64,000 nucleotides of DNA from CAIWHR01 sp963779805 (lineage in GTDB: Bacteria > Pseudomonadota > Gammaproteobacteria > Burkholderiales > Casimicrobiaceae), in the NCBI GenBank assembly GCA_963779805.1, contig CAVZZN010000016.1:496001-560000 (forward strand), given 5' to 3'. A program made the position numbers and the translations under genes. Below are positions 18,542 through 27,263 of the stretch, piece by piece. The first letter of the stretch is position 1. Each line of letters starts with the position of its first letter. A model generated the notes under the pieces. That model did not search any database, was not told the origin of the DNA, and saw only the letters and a list, made by a program, of their open reading frames with translations.

Positions 18542-18990
18542 GTGTTCTTTCCTATCTGTGCCGAGATCAGGTACGTGTGCGGCGTCGACTCACCGGGAGC
18601 CTGCCAGAAGACGGTGACGACGACGGTGCGGCTCTGCGACGACAGTCCCGGCTGGGAGAGGTCGATCCGGGGTGCGTTGTTGCCGGTCGCGTACGGAAGC
18701 AGGCTCGCCACCTGGCTCTGCCAGGCCGTCAGCTGCGTGCCGCCAGAGCCGAAGCTCGCGTCCAGATTGGCGGCAGCCGTCCCCCACATTTCGGCGATGA
18801 CCGCGTTGGCCAGATTGGCGGCTTCGGCCCGATAACGCGCGTCGTTGGTCGCGCGGACGGACTTGGAGGCGAGGTCGACGAGGCCGAGGATGCCGAATGC
18901 GAAGACGAGGATCGCGAAGAGCACCTCCAGCAGATAGCTTCCCTTCTGCCGGGCACGAGAGCGTTTCACCTGAGCAAGACTCCCACTCAT
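18538..18990 (-). CDS. pilV: Minor pilin PilV
   Basis: A 150-residue minor pilin. ATG 18990 lies immediately after the fimT stop. An upstream in-frame extension to 19062 only covers fimT sequence. The cleavage site is QKG/SYLLEVLFAILVF, with Ser instead of Phe at +1 and Glu at +5. VDLASKSVRATNDARYRAEA follows the helix. In this family PilV initiates assembly of the minor pilin complex. Confidence 0.87.
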   Translation of the reverse strand: MSGSLAQVKRSRARQKGSYLLEVLFAILVFAFGILGLVDLASKSVRATNDARYRAEAANLANAVIAEMWGTAAANLDASFGSGGTQLTAWQSQVASLLPYATGNNAPRIDLSQPGLSSQSRTVVVTVFWQAPGESTPHTYLISAQIGKNT

Positions 18991-18991
18991 T

Positions 18992-19552
18992 TCAACAAGC
19001 CTTCGGGTTGGGCGGAACCTGCCCCGCGAGGGCCGGATCCGGGTCGCACATCCGGATGCCATGCACGTCGTCGACGTAGACGCGCAGCGTGCGGGCCTCG
19101 CCGGCGACTATCGAGCCGACATCGAGCCGCTGCAGATTCGGCGTCGCCAACGGGGAGGGAGAAATGATTCGCCCCAGGCCGTTGAACGTAACCGAAATCG
19201 CGCCTCCGGGCGTTGTCGCCACCTTCGCATTTCGTCCCGCCTCCAGCTTGGAGTACTGCTGGATGGGCGGCTGGATCAGCGAGGTTGTCGTCAAGCTGAA
19301 TGCGTTGATGGCCCAGCTGGGGTCGCCGCCGCCGGCGATGAACGTAAAGGTGATCGGCACGTTGCGGTGGGTGGCTTCCGCACGGGCCGTGCGCAGGCCG
19401 TTGGCGATGGATTCGGCCGTCGAGCGGATCTCGCTGTTGCGCAGGAAGGTGGTGAATGAAGGTGCTGCCTGCATCATCAGCAGCACGGCGATCCCGATCG
19501 CGATCATCAGTTCGATCAGGGTGAAACCGCGGGAGAACGATGGCGTGCGCAT
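18992..19552 (-). CDS. fimT: GspH/FimT family pseudopilin
   Basis: A 186-residue protein starting at ATG 19552, which overlaps the end of pilE by design of the operon. It has a short leader and cleavage site SRG/FTLIELMIAIGIAVLL, with Glu at +5. The GspH/FimT signature SEIRSTAESIANGLRTARAEA follows at about residue 55. The C-terminal domain contains two Cys. FimT proteins in competent bacteria can bind DNA; that role is family knowledge and not shown here. Confidence 0.88.
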   Translation of the reverse strand: MRTPSFSRGFTLIELMIAIGIAVLLMMQAAPSFTTFLRNSEIRSTAESIANGLRTARAEATHRNVPITFTFIAGGGDPSWAINAFSLTTTSLIQPPIQQYSKLEAGRNAKVATTPGGAISVTFNGLGRIISPSPLATPNLQRLDVGSIVAGEARTLRVYVDDVHGIRMCDPDPALAGQVPPNPKAC

Positions 19553-19553
19553 C

Positions 19554-20105
19554 TCAGCAGCTCCCGTTCTTGCGCATGACCCAGCAGGTGCTGGAGCCGC
19601 CTGCACCCGACCAGCCGCTAGGCAGGCCCGTCGTCCGGCGGTTGTTGCTTTCGTCGATCGTGTAGACGAAGCCGCCCATGCCCCTGCTGGAGTTGCCGGT
19701 GGCGGTCACCGTGTACGTGCTTGCGGTCAGGATGCAGCTGTAGGTGAAGTTGCTGCTGCCGCTCGTTGCCGGCAGATAGATCTGTCCCGCCGGTGCGGCG
19801 TCCGCCGCGAACGCGACGCACGACGTGGGGTACTGCCGGTTGTCGGCAAAGTACTGTTCCAGGCGCACGCGCATGTCGGTCAGGCTGGACGTGGCCTCGA
19901 CGATCTTGCTGCGCGTGACGTACTCGGTGTAATTGGGCACCGCAATCGAGGCGAGGATCGCAATCACTGCCACGGTGATCATCAGCTCCATCAGGGTGAA
20001 TCCGCGTTCGCGCCGCCACGCGCCGGAACGAGGGGGCGGCGCTTTTGTCGCCGCGCGAGGAAGTTCCGATCGCTCGCGCGGTCCTGTGAAACTCGTCAAC
20101 GTCAT
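19554..20105 (-). CDS. pilE: Type IV pilin PilE-like
   Basis: A 183-residue type IV pilin-like protein, first gene of the operon. The mature start is RG/FTLMELMITVAVIAILA, with Glu at +5, then IAVPNYTEYVTRSKIVEATS, the classical pilin helix. A C-terminal disulfide region is formed by CWVMRKNGSC. With ATG 20105 the leader is 35 residues, much longer than the usual 6-10. No closer ATG, GTG or TTG in frame was seen. It could be the minor pilin PilE of the pilVWXY1E cluster and not the main PilA subunit. Confidence 0.88.
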   Translation of the reverse strand: MTLTSFTGPRERSELPRAATKAPPPRSGAWRRERGFTLMELMITVAVIAILASIAVPNYTEYVTRSKIVEATSSLTDMRVRLEQYFADNRQYPTSCVAFAADAAPAGQIYLPATSGSSNFTYSCILTASTYTVTATGNSSRGMGGFVYTIDESNNRRTTGLPSGWSGAGGSSTCWVMRKNGSC

Positions 20106-20828
20106 CGCTGTTCTCGCTGTTCGCCTTCGTCGGGTTCGTGTCGCACAGCGGGCATTGCGCTGTGGCCAACAGAACGTTGGGCGTCACGCGCAGTGGATGC
20201 ACCTGCCTCCGCTGGACACTGCCGAAGCGCAATTGACGTGCCACGGCTCGTGGATACAGCGGCGATCACTGCCGAGTGGTCGGATCGCGAGACCAAGTGG
20301 TGGCGGTCCGCCGCTGAAGCTCAGGAGGAGTCCGCGGGCGGGCGGACGGCGTCGCCGTGCTACTGCCCCCGCGGTGACAGAAAGTGTCGGGTTCGAGCGC
20401 GGAGGGCCATCGGCGCGAGCACGATTCCGAGCAAATTGTTCACTACGAGGTGTGCGGCGGAATCGGCGCGGCATCCCACGCGACGGGCGAAGTGGCGCTT
20501 AGCGATCTTCGAGACGTCGCGTGTTCGCGGCCCGGCCGCGTGACCGTCCCGATTGGCGGCATCGCTCACGGAATCGCGCATGGGTAGCGTGAATGCAGGG
20601 ATCGTGCCGGTCGGGTACGCGCGGGATGCGACAATACCCGGTCGTCCACTTCCACTTCCGCCGGCGTGCGCCGTCAGCACCGTCGCACGATCCGGATCCG
20701 CTCCCGTGCCGCATTCCCGTTCCGCTCCCGTTGCCCCAGCCCGAGACGCGCTCTCGCACGGCGACTCTGCAGGCGTGGCGCGGCTGGAACACGACGGTCC
20801 GCTCGCAGGACCAGCGGCCGTAACGGCG
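20106..20828. other. Intergenic region between pilE and queA
   Basis: No convincing gene on either strand in about 720 bases. It contains the sigma-54 promoter candidate for pilE and, to the right, the unmarked promoter and true start region of queA. Confidence 0.5.
20229..20243 (-). promoter_or_regulatory. Sigma-54 promoter candidate for the pilE operon
   Basis: On the minus strand the sequence reads TGGCAC-GTCAA-TTGC, a full match to the -24 (TGGCAC) and -12 (TTGC) elements with the required 5-base spacer. Only the last weak position differs. Transcription would start near 20218, about 113 bases before the pilE ATG. Pilin genes are often sigma-54/PilR dependent. Confidence 0.7.
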
Positions 20829-21953
20829 GTGCGACCCGGCGGTCCGCACACGGGGTCCCCCGACGCGGGGCGCCACTTACGCACGTCGGACTTCGACTTC
20901 GAGCTGCCGCCCGAGCTGATCGCGCAGCATCCCGCGCCGGTGCGCTCGGGCAGCCGCCTGCTGCATGTGACCGCCGACGCGCTGCACGATCTCGCCTTCT
21001 CGAACCTGCCGGACCTGCTCGACGCGAACGATCTTCTCGTCCTCAACGACACGCGGGTGGTGAAGTCGCGCCTGATCGGACGCAAGCCATCCGGCGGTCG
21101 CGTCGAGCTCCTGCTCGAGCGCGTGCTCGCGCCGGACCGCGGGCGCTTCCAGCTGCGCGCCAGTCATCCGCCGCGCGCCGGAGGCGTCGTCGAATTGCCG
21201 GGCGACGTGCGGGCCACGGTGCTCGCGCGCGACGGCCGCTTCGTGGATCTCGCGTTCAAAGGCGTGGCCTCGCTCACCGCGTATCTTCAAGGGCACGCAA
21301 GTACGCCGTTGCCGCCGTACATCGCGCACGCCGCCGCGGCCGAGGACGACGAGCGCTACCAGACGGTGTACGCGCGCGAGCCCGGCGCGGTGGCGGCGCC
21401 GACGGCAGGGTTGCACTTCGACGAGGCCACGCTCGCCGTGCTCGACCGCAAGGGCGTGCAGCGCGCGTGGGTCACGCTGCACGTGGGCTCCGGGACGTTC
21501 CAGCCGGTCGCGACCGAAGATCCTTTCGAGCATCGGATGCACGCGGAATGGTTCCGCATTCCCGCGCGCACCGCGGCGGCGGTCGCCGGCGTGCGCGCGC
21601 GTGGCGGCCGCGTGGTCGCCGTGGGCACGACGTCGTTGCGCGCGCTCGAGGCCGCCGCCGACGAGAACGGCGAGGTCCGCAGCGGCGAAGCGGAGACGGC
21701 GCTCTTCATCACGCCGGGATATCGCTTCCGCGTGATCGATCGCCTGCTCACCAACTTTCACCTCCCGCGCTCGACGCTGCTCATGCTGGTGTCGGCCTTC
21801 GCGGGCTGCGAGCGCATCCGCAGCGCTTACGCGCATGCGATCGCGCAGCGCTATCGCTTCTTCAGCTACGGCGACGCGATGCTGCTCGAACGCCCGCCGA
21901 CGTCACCCCATGGTCCCGAACAATTGTTCGGGACAACGCGGGCCCGGGCGTGA
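20829..21953 (+). CDS. queA: S-adenosylmethionine:tRNA ribosyltransferase-isomerase QueA (start uncertain)
   Basis: Transfers the ribosyl part of SAM to preQ1 in tRNA on the way to queuosine. Family sequence begins at RTSDFDFELPPELIAQHPA, where the usual initiator Met codon is here TTA (20877). The nearest in-frame start upstream is GTG 20829, giving 374 residues. It has no good ribosome site, and the open frame extends much further up. Motifs seen include LVLNDTRVVKSRL, GAVAAPTAGLHF, HVGSGTFQPV, GTTSLRALE and NFHLPRSTLLMLV. The last 14 residues are encoded across a 22-bp palindrome. The stop overlaps the tgt start (GTGA). Confidence 0.9.
   Translation: MRPGGPHTGSPDAGRHLRTSDFDFELPPELIAQHPAPVRSGSRLLHVTADALHDLAFSNLPDLLDANDLLVLNDTRVVKSRLIGRKPSGGRVELLLERVLAPDRGRFQLRASHPPRAGGVVELPGDVRATVLARDGRFVDLAFKGVASLTAYLQGHASTPLPPYIAHAAAAEDDERYQTVYAREPGAVAAPTAGLHFDEATLAVLDRKGVQRAWVTLHVGSGTFQPVATEDPFEHRMHAEWFRIPARTAAAVAGVRARGGRVVAVGTTSLRALEAAADENGEVRSGEAETALFITPGYRFRVIDRLLTNFHLPRSTLLMLVSAFAGCERIRSAYAHAIAQRYRFFSYGDAMLLERPPTSPHGPEQLFGTTRARA
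21913..21934. repeat. 22-bp perfect palindrome at the queA/tgt junction
   Basis: GTCCCGAACAA followed directly by its exact reverse complement, inside the last codons of queA and 16 bases before the tgt GTG. It could be a REP-like insertion, a protein-binding site or a hairpin that affects tgt translation. No second copy was seen in the window. Confidence 0.8.
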
Positions 21954-23068
21954 CCGCGCGCTTCACGCTCCTCGCCACCGCCGGTGCCGCGCGCCGCGGC
22001 CGGCTCGAGCTCGACCACGGCATCGTGGAGACCCCGGTGTTCATGCCCGTGGGCACCTACGGCACGGTGAAGGCCATGGCGCCGAACGAGCTCGAGGACA
22101 TCGGCACGCAGATCCTCCTCGGCAATACGTTCCACCTGTGGCTGCGCCCCGGTCCGGAGATCATCGCCGCGCACGGCGGCCTGCATCGCTTCATGGGCTG
22201 GAACGGGCCGATCCTCACCGACTCGGGCGGCTTCCAGGTCTGGAGCCTCGGCGCGTTGCGCAAGGTGCGCGAGGACGGCGTCGCGTTCGCATCGCCGGTG
22301 AACGGCGACAAGCTCCTGCTCACCCCCGAGGTGTCCATGCAGATCCAGCGCGCGCTCGGCTCCGACGTGGTGATGGTCTTCGACGAGTGCACGCCGTATC
22401 CCGCCACCCACGACGAGGCGGCAGCCTCGATGCAGCTCTCGCTGCGCTGGGCGAAGCGCTCGCGCGATGCGTTCGATGCATTGCAAGACCGCAATGCGCT
22501 GTTCGGCATCGTGCAGGGCGGGATGTACGAGGACCTGCGCGATGCGTCCCTCGCCGGCCTCGTCGACATCGGGTTCGACGGCTACGCGGTGGGCGGACTC
22601 TCCGTCGGCGAGCCCAAGGAGGAGATGATGCGGGTGCTCGAGCACATCGCGCCGCGCCTCCCCGCGGACCGGCCGCGCTACCTCATGGGCGTGGGCACGC
22701 CGGAAGACATCGTGGCGGGCGTGCTCGCCGGCATCGACATGTTCGATTGCGTGCTGCCCACCCGCAACGCCCGCAACGGCTGGCTCTTCACCCGCTACGG
22801 CGACATCAAGATCCGCAACGCCCGCCATCGCACCGAGCTCGTGCCGCTGGACGAGACCTGCCCCTGCTACACCTGCCGGCATTTCACGCGGGCCTACCTG
22901 CACCACCTGCAGCGCGTGAACGAGATCCTCGGCGCACGCCTCAACACCATCCACAACCTGCACTACTACCTCGCGCTGACCGCCGAGCTGCGCGCGGCGA
23001 TCACCGACGGGACCCTCCCGGACATGCTGACGCGCTTCCGGCGAGACCGCGCCCGCGTGGTAGAATAA
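21950..23068 (+). CDS. tgt: Queuine tRNA-guanosine transglycosylase
   Basis: Exchanges guanine-34 for preQ1 in GUN-anticodon tRNAs. It is 372 residues long with a GTG start coupled to the queA stop. The active-site segment DSGGFQVWSLG and substrate region VMVFDECTPYP are present, as are GGLSVGEPKEEM and VLPTRNARNG. The zinc site CPCYTC with a downstream His (YLHHLQ) is complete. It is the second gene of the queA-tgt-yajC-secD-secF cluster. Confidence 0.97.
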   Translation: MTARFTLLATAGAARRGRLELDHGIVETPVFMPVGTYGTVKAMAPNELEDIGTQILLGNTFHLWLRPGPEIIAAHGGLHRFMGWNGPILTDSGGFQVWSLGALRKVREDGVAFASPVNGDKLLLTPEVSMQIQRALGSDVVMVFDECTPYPATHDEAAASMQLSLRWAKRSRDAFDALQDRNALFGIVQGGMYEDLRDASLAGLVDIGFDGYAVGGLSVGEPKEEMMRVLEHIAPRLPADRPRYLMGVGTPEDIVAGVLAGIDMFDCVLPTRNARNGWLFTRYGDIKIRNARHRTELVPLDETCPCYTCRHFTRAYLHHLQRVNEILGARLNTIHNLHYYLALTAELRAAITDGTLPDMLTRFRRDRARVVE

Positions 23069-23204
23069 TCAGTTGCTTTGCGGTGTCATCGAACGCCCCG
23101 CGGAGCGAGGCGGCGTACCCGGTTCCGTGCTTCGGCGCGGCAGGTCGCCGCGTGAAGCGCACCCGCCACGACCCACCCGCTAGCCTGCCCCCGAAGGAGC
23201 TAAC

Positions 23205-23537
23205 GTGCTGCTCGATTTCATCCCACCCGCGTATGCGCAAGCCGCGCCGACCTCGCCCGGCGGCGACTTCATGGCGTTCCTGCCGATGATCGCCATCTTC
23301 GTCGTGTTCTATTTCCTGCTCATCCGGCCGCAGCAGAAGAAGGCGAAGGAAACCCGCGCCATGCTGGAAGCGCTGCAGAAGGGCGACGAGGTGGTTACCT
23401 CCGGCGGCGTCGTCGGCCGCATCGCCAAGCTGAACGAGCAATACGCCGTGGTCGAGATCGCCCCCAACATCGAGATCAACGTGCAGCGCGGCGCCATCTC
23501 GCAATTGCTGCCCAAGGGCACGATCAAGTCGCTCTAG
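23205..23537 (+). CDS. yajC: Sec translocase accessory subunit YajC
   Basis: A 110-residue single-span inner-membrane protein that associates with SecDF. GTG start at 23205, with AAGGAG 7 bases upstream. The TM is about residues 23-43 (FMAFLPMIAIFVVFYFLLIR), followed by the family motif RPQQKKAKETRAMLEAL and GDEVVTSGGVVGRI. It lies 136 bases after tgt and 57 before secD. Confidence 0.97.
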   Translation: MLLDFIPPAYAQAAPTSPGGDFMAFLPMIAIFVVFYFLLIRPQQKKAKETRAMLEALQKGDEVVTSGGVVGRIAKLNEQYAVVEIAPNIEINVQRGAISQLLPKGTIKSL

Positions 23538-23594
23538 AGCGTTCCCGACGCCACGCAGCGAGAGACTGCGCGTCACCCCTGCTAACGGCCCCCC

Positions 23595-25451
23595 ATGAAT
23601 CGCTATCCCGTCTGGAAGTACGTCCTCATCGTCATCGCGCTGCTGGTCGGCTTCGTCTACACGCTGCCGAACTTCTTCCCCGAGGCGCCGGCCGTGCAGA
23701 TCTCGTCGTCGAAGGCGACGGTCAAGATCGATGCCTCGACCCTCGGCATGGTCGAGGAGACGCTGAAGGCGGCGAACATTCCGTATCGCGGCGAGACGCT
23801 CGATCCCACCGGCGTGAAGGTGCGCTTCGCCGATCCCGACACGCAGCTCAAGGCCAAGGACGCGCTGCAGGCGAAGCTCGGCGAGAACTACATCGTCGCG
23901 CTGAACCTGCTGTCCTCCTCGCCGGAGTGGCTCACCGCGATCGGCGCACTGCCGATGTATCTCGGCCTCGACCTGCGCGGCGGCGTGCACTTCCTGCTGC
24001 AGGTGGACATGAAGGCCGCGCTCGACAAGGCGGCCGACCGCTACACCACGGACATCCGCTCGCTCCTGCGCGAGAAGAAGGTGCAGTACAGCGGCGTGGG
24101 CCGCGAGGGCTCCAGCGTCGTCGTGCGCTTCCGCGATGCCGCGCAGCGCGATGCCGGACGCACCGCGGTCGAGGTCGCCTATCCCGACCTGCTGGTGCGC
24201 GACGCGGATACGGCGGGCAGCGGCGAGTTCCGGCTCATCGCATCGCTCAAGCCCGAAGCGCAGAAGCGCATCCAGGACGGCGCCGTCGCGCAGAACATCC
24301 AGATCCTGCGCAATCGCGTGAACGAGCTCGGCGTGGCCGAGCCGATCATCCAGCAGCAGGGCGGCGACCGCGTCGTCGTGCAGCTGCCCGGCGTGCAGGA
24401 CACCGCGCGCGCCAAGGACATCCTGGGCCGCACCGCGAGCCTCGAGATCCGCATGGTGAACGACGATCCGGGCGCGCTGGAGCAGGCGCTCGCGGGTCAG
24501 GTGCCGTTCGGCAGCGATCTGTTCACCGAGCGCTCCGGTGCGCCGGTTCTGGTCAGGCGCCAGGTGGTGCTCACCGGCGATCGCATCAGCGACGCCCAGC
24601 CCGGCTTCGACAGCCGCACCAGCGAGCCGGCCGTGCATGTCAACCTGGACGGCGCGGGCGCGCGCATCTTCAAGGAAGTCACGCGCGAGAACGTCGGCAA
24701 GCGCATGGCCATCGTGCTGGTCGAGAAGGGCAAGGCCGAGGTCATCACCGCGCCGGTGATCCGCGAGGAAATCGGCGGCGGCCGCGTGCAGATCAGCGGC
24801 CGCATGAGCACCCGCGAAGCGAACGACATCGCGCTGCTGATGCGCGCGGGTGCGCTGGCCGCGCCGATGGAGATCGTGGAGGAGCGCACCGTCGGTCCGA
24901 GCCTCGGCAAGGAGAACATCACCAAGGGCTTCCACTCGGTGACGTACGGCTTCATCGTACTGTCGCTCTTCATCTGCAGCTATTACCTCGTGATGGGCGT
25001 CATCTCGACCATCGCGCTGTCGATCAACCTCCTGCTGCTGGTGTCGATCCTGTCGATGCTGCAGGCGACATTGACGCTGCCGGGCATCGCAGCCGTCGCG
25101 CTGGCGCTCGGCATGGCCATCGACTCGAACGTGCTGATCAACGAGCGCATCCGCGAGGAGCTGCGCTGGGGCGCCACCCCGCACGCGGCGATCCAGGCCG
25201 GCTACGAGCGCGCGTGGGGCACGATCCTCGACTCGAACGTCACCACGATGATCGCCGGCATCGCCCTGTTCATCTTCGGCACGGGGCCGGTGCGCGGCTT
25301 CGCGGTGGTGCACGTGCTCGGGATCCTCACCTCGATGTTCTCGGCGGTGTTCATCTCGCGCGGACTCGTGAACCTGCTCTACGGCCGGAAGAAGAAGCTC
25401 GAGAAGATCTCGATCGGCCAGGTGTGGAAGCCGCAAGGCTCCACGGCCTGA
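23595..25451 (+). CDS. secD: Protein translocase subunit SecD
   Basis: A 618-residue proton-driven subunit that assists protein export. TM1 is about residues 8-26. A large periplasmic P1 domain contains GLDLRGGVHFLLQVD, VNELGVAEPIIQQQG and RVVVQLPGVQD. The C-terminal five-helix bundle is from about 450, with ALGMAIDSNVLINERIREEL, the conserved relay Asp region. Length is normal for the betaproteobacterial form. secF follows 51 bases on. Confidence 0.98.
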   Translation: MNRYPVWKYVLIVIALLVGFVYTLPNFFPEAPAVQISSSKATVKIDASTLGMVEETLKAANIPYRGETLDPTGVKVRFADPDTQLKAKDALQAKLGENYIVALNLLSSSPEWLTAIGALPMYLGLDLRGGVHFLLQVDMKAALDKAADRYTTDIRSLLREKKVQYSGVGREGSSVVVRFRDAAQRDAGRTAVEVAYPDLLVRDADTAGSGEFRLIASLKPEAQKRIQDGAVAQNIQILRNRVNELGVAEPIIQQQGGDRVVVQLPGVQDTARAKDILGRTASLEIRMVNDDPGALEQALAGQVPFGSDLFTERSGAPVLVRRQVVLTGDRISDAQPGFDSRTSEPAVHVNLDGAGARIFKEVTRENVGKRMAIVLVEKGKAEVITAPVIREEIGGGRVQISGRMSTREANDIALLMRAGALAAPMEIVEERTVGPSLGKENITKGFHSVTYGFIVLSLFICSYYLVMGVISTIALSINLLLLVSILSMLQATLTLPGIAAVALALGMAIDSNVLINERIREELRWGATPHAAIQAGYERAWGTILDSNVTTMIAGIALFIFGTGPVRGFAVVHVLGILTSMFSAVFISRGLVNLLYGRKKKLEKISIGQVWKPQGSTA

Positions 25452-25502
25452 TCGTCCGAACGAGGCACCGAGCGCTCGCCCCGCCCTCCCGAAAGCCCGC
25501 CC

Positions 25503-26444
25503 ATGGAATTCTTCCGCTTCAAGCGCGACATCCCGTTCATGCGGCACGCGCTGGTGTTCAACGTGATCTCCGCGATCACGTTCCTGCTCGCCATCGTGTT
25601 CCTCGCCACGAAGGGCCTCAACTTCGGCGTGGATTTCCGCGGCGGAACGGTGATCGAGGTCGCCTACCAGCACCCGGTCGACTTCAATCGCCTGCGCGAG
25701 TCGATCGACAAGCTCAACCTGGGCGAGTATTCGGTGCAGAGCTTCGGCACCGCCACCAACGCGCTCATCCGCCTGCCGTTGAAGGAAGGCGTCTCCAGCG
25801 CGCAGCTTTCGGAGCGCGTGATGGGGGCGCTCAAGGCGGACGATCCCACGGCGACGCAGCAGCGCGTCGAGTTCGTCGGACCGCAGGTGGGCAAGGAGCT
25901 CTACGAGAACGGTGCGCTCGCGCTGCTGCTGGTGTCGCTCGGCATCGTCGGCTACCTCGCGCTGCGCTTCGAGTGGCGCTTTGCGGTCGCGGCCATCATC
26001 GCCAACCTGCACGACATCGTCATCATCCTGGGCTTCTTTGCGCTGTTCCAGTGGGAATTCTCGCTGCCGGTGCTCGCGGCCGTGCTCGCGGTGCTGGGCT
26101 ACTCGGTGAACGAGTCGGTCGTGATCGCCGACCGGATCCGCGAGAACTTCCGCAAGATGCGCAAGGCGAGCGTCACGCACGTGATCGACAACGCGATCAC
26201 CAGCACGATCTCGCGCACGATCATCACCCACGGCAGCACGCAGCTGATGGTGACGTCGATGCTGGTGTTCGGCGGCGAGACGCTGCACTACTTCGCGCTC
26301 GCCCTCACCATCGGCATCCTGTTCGGCATCTACTCTTCGGTGCTGGTGATGGCGCCGCTCGTGATGTGGATGGGCGTGTCGCGCGAGGACCTCGTCAAGC
26401 CCGAGAAGAACCGCGGCGTCGGGGGCGAGAAGATCCTGCCCTGA
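25503..26444 (+). CDS. secF: Protein translocase subunit SecF
   Basis: A 313-residue partner of SecD with six membrane helices. The signature LNFGVDFRGGTVIEV lies after TM1, and the TM4 relay segment VLGYSVNESVVIADRIREN is intact, followed by AITSTISRTIITHGST. Order and spacing show the yajC-secD-secF operon. The C-terminus ends in a short charged tail. Confidence 0.98.
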   Translation: MEFFRFKRDIPFMRHALVFNVISAITFLLAIVFLATKGLNFGVDFRGGTVIEVAYQHPVDFNRLRESIDKLNLGEYSVQSFGTATNALIRLPLKEGVSSAQLSERVMGALKADDPTATQQRVEFVGPQVGKELYENGALALLLVSLGIVGYLALRFEWRFAVAAIIANLHDIVIILGFFALFQWEFSLPVLAAVLAVLGYSVNESVVIADRIRENFRKMRKASVTHVIDNAITSTISRTIITHGSTQLMVTSMLVFGGETLHYFALALTIGILFGIYSSVLVMAPLVMWMGVSREDLVKPEKNRGVGGEKILP

Positions 26445-26524
26445 GCGGCGCATCCGGTCCGCTCGCGGATCGACGCCGCCGCTGCGGGAAAGCATCGTGA
26501 CGGGTCGCTGACCCCGCTGCCGCG

Positions 26525-27193
26525 ATGCTGACCGCCATCCTCTATTCCCTGTTCTCGCTCGACCCGTCGGTCGCGGGGCTCGCCACCGCGTACGGCCACT
26601 GGCTCTATGCGCTGCTGTTCCTGATCATCTTCGCGGAGACCGGGCTCGTCGTCTTTCCGTTCCTGCCCGGCGATTCGATCCTGTTCATCGCCGGGACGAT
26701 CGCGGCCGCAGCGGATCTCAACATCCACCTGCTGTTCGTCACGTTGTCCATCGCGGCCATCGCCGGCGACACGGTGAACTACTCGATCGGCCACTTCGTC
26801 GGCCCGCGCGTATTCGAGAAGCCCGACTCGCGCTTCTTCAAGCAGGAGCACCTGCGGCGCACGCAGGGCTTCTACGACAGGTACGGCGGCGTGACGATCA
26901 TCATCGGCCGCTTCATCCCGATCATCCGCACCTTCGCGCCGTTCCTCGCGGGTGTCGCGGGGATGCGCTACGCCAAGTTCCTGTCGTACAACGTGATCGG
27001 CGCGATCGCGTGGATCGGATCGCTGACGTACGGCGGGTATCTGTTCGGCAACATCCCGTGGGTGAAGCAGCACTTCGCGCTGATCGTGGTGGGCGTGGTG
27101 GTGGTGACGCTCGCGCCGACGGCGATCACGTTCATTCGCGAGCGCAGCGCCCGCAAACGCAAACCCGTTACTCAGAGTAAATACTCCGAGTAA
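26525..27193 (+). CDS. DedA-family membrane protein
   Basis: A 222-residue inner-membrane protein of the DedA/SNARE-associated family, members of which act in lipid carrier recycling and membrane homeostasis. Family motifs seen are FAETGLVVFPFLPGDS near residue 37 and GRFIPIIRTFAPFLAGVAGM near 128, which holds the conserved Arg. The last residues (PVTQSKYSE) and the stop codon are supplied by the TTACTC-type palindromic repeat at 27164. The native C-terminus has therefore probably been altered. Confidence 0.93.
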   Translation: MLTAILYSLFSLDPSVAGLATAYGHWLYALLFLIIFAETGLVVFPFLPGDSILFIAGTIAAAADLNIHLLFVTLSIAAIAGDTVNYSIGHFVGPRVFEKPDSRFFKQEHLRRTQGFYDRYGGVTIIIGRFIPIIRTFAPFLAGVAGMRYAKFLSYNVIGAIAWIGSLTYGGYLFGNIPWVKQHFALIVVGVVVVTLAPTAITFIRERSARKRKPVTQSKYSE

Positions 27194-27248
27194 GCGCTTG
27201 CACGCGGCGTCGACCGCTTTACTCGGAGTATTTACTCTGAGTAACGGG
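27164..27248. repeat. TTACTCnGAGTAA-type repeat, 30-bp inverted pair
   Basis: Two perfect 30-bp inverted arms (27164-27193 and 27219-27248) separated by 25 bases. Each arm is CCCG followed by a TTACTCnGAGTAA palindrome and a second overlapping TACTCnGAGTAA. It lies between the convergent dedA and purB stops and could fold into a strong hairpin acting as a bidirectional terminator. Related copies are at 47454, 52839 and 63267. Confidence 0.9.
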
Positions 27249-27263
27249 GTGGGGGTGGCACCG

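Noticed and set aside
23001..26495. Long minus-strand open frame of 1164 codons across yajC-secD-secF
   Set aside because: Antisense shadow produced by high GC; composition is Arg/His/Asp-rich low complexity and yajC, secD and secF on the other strand are certain.
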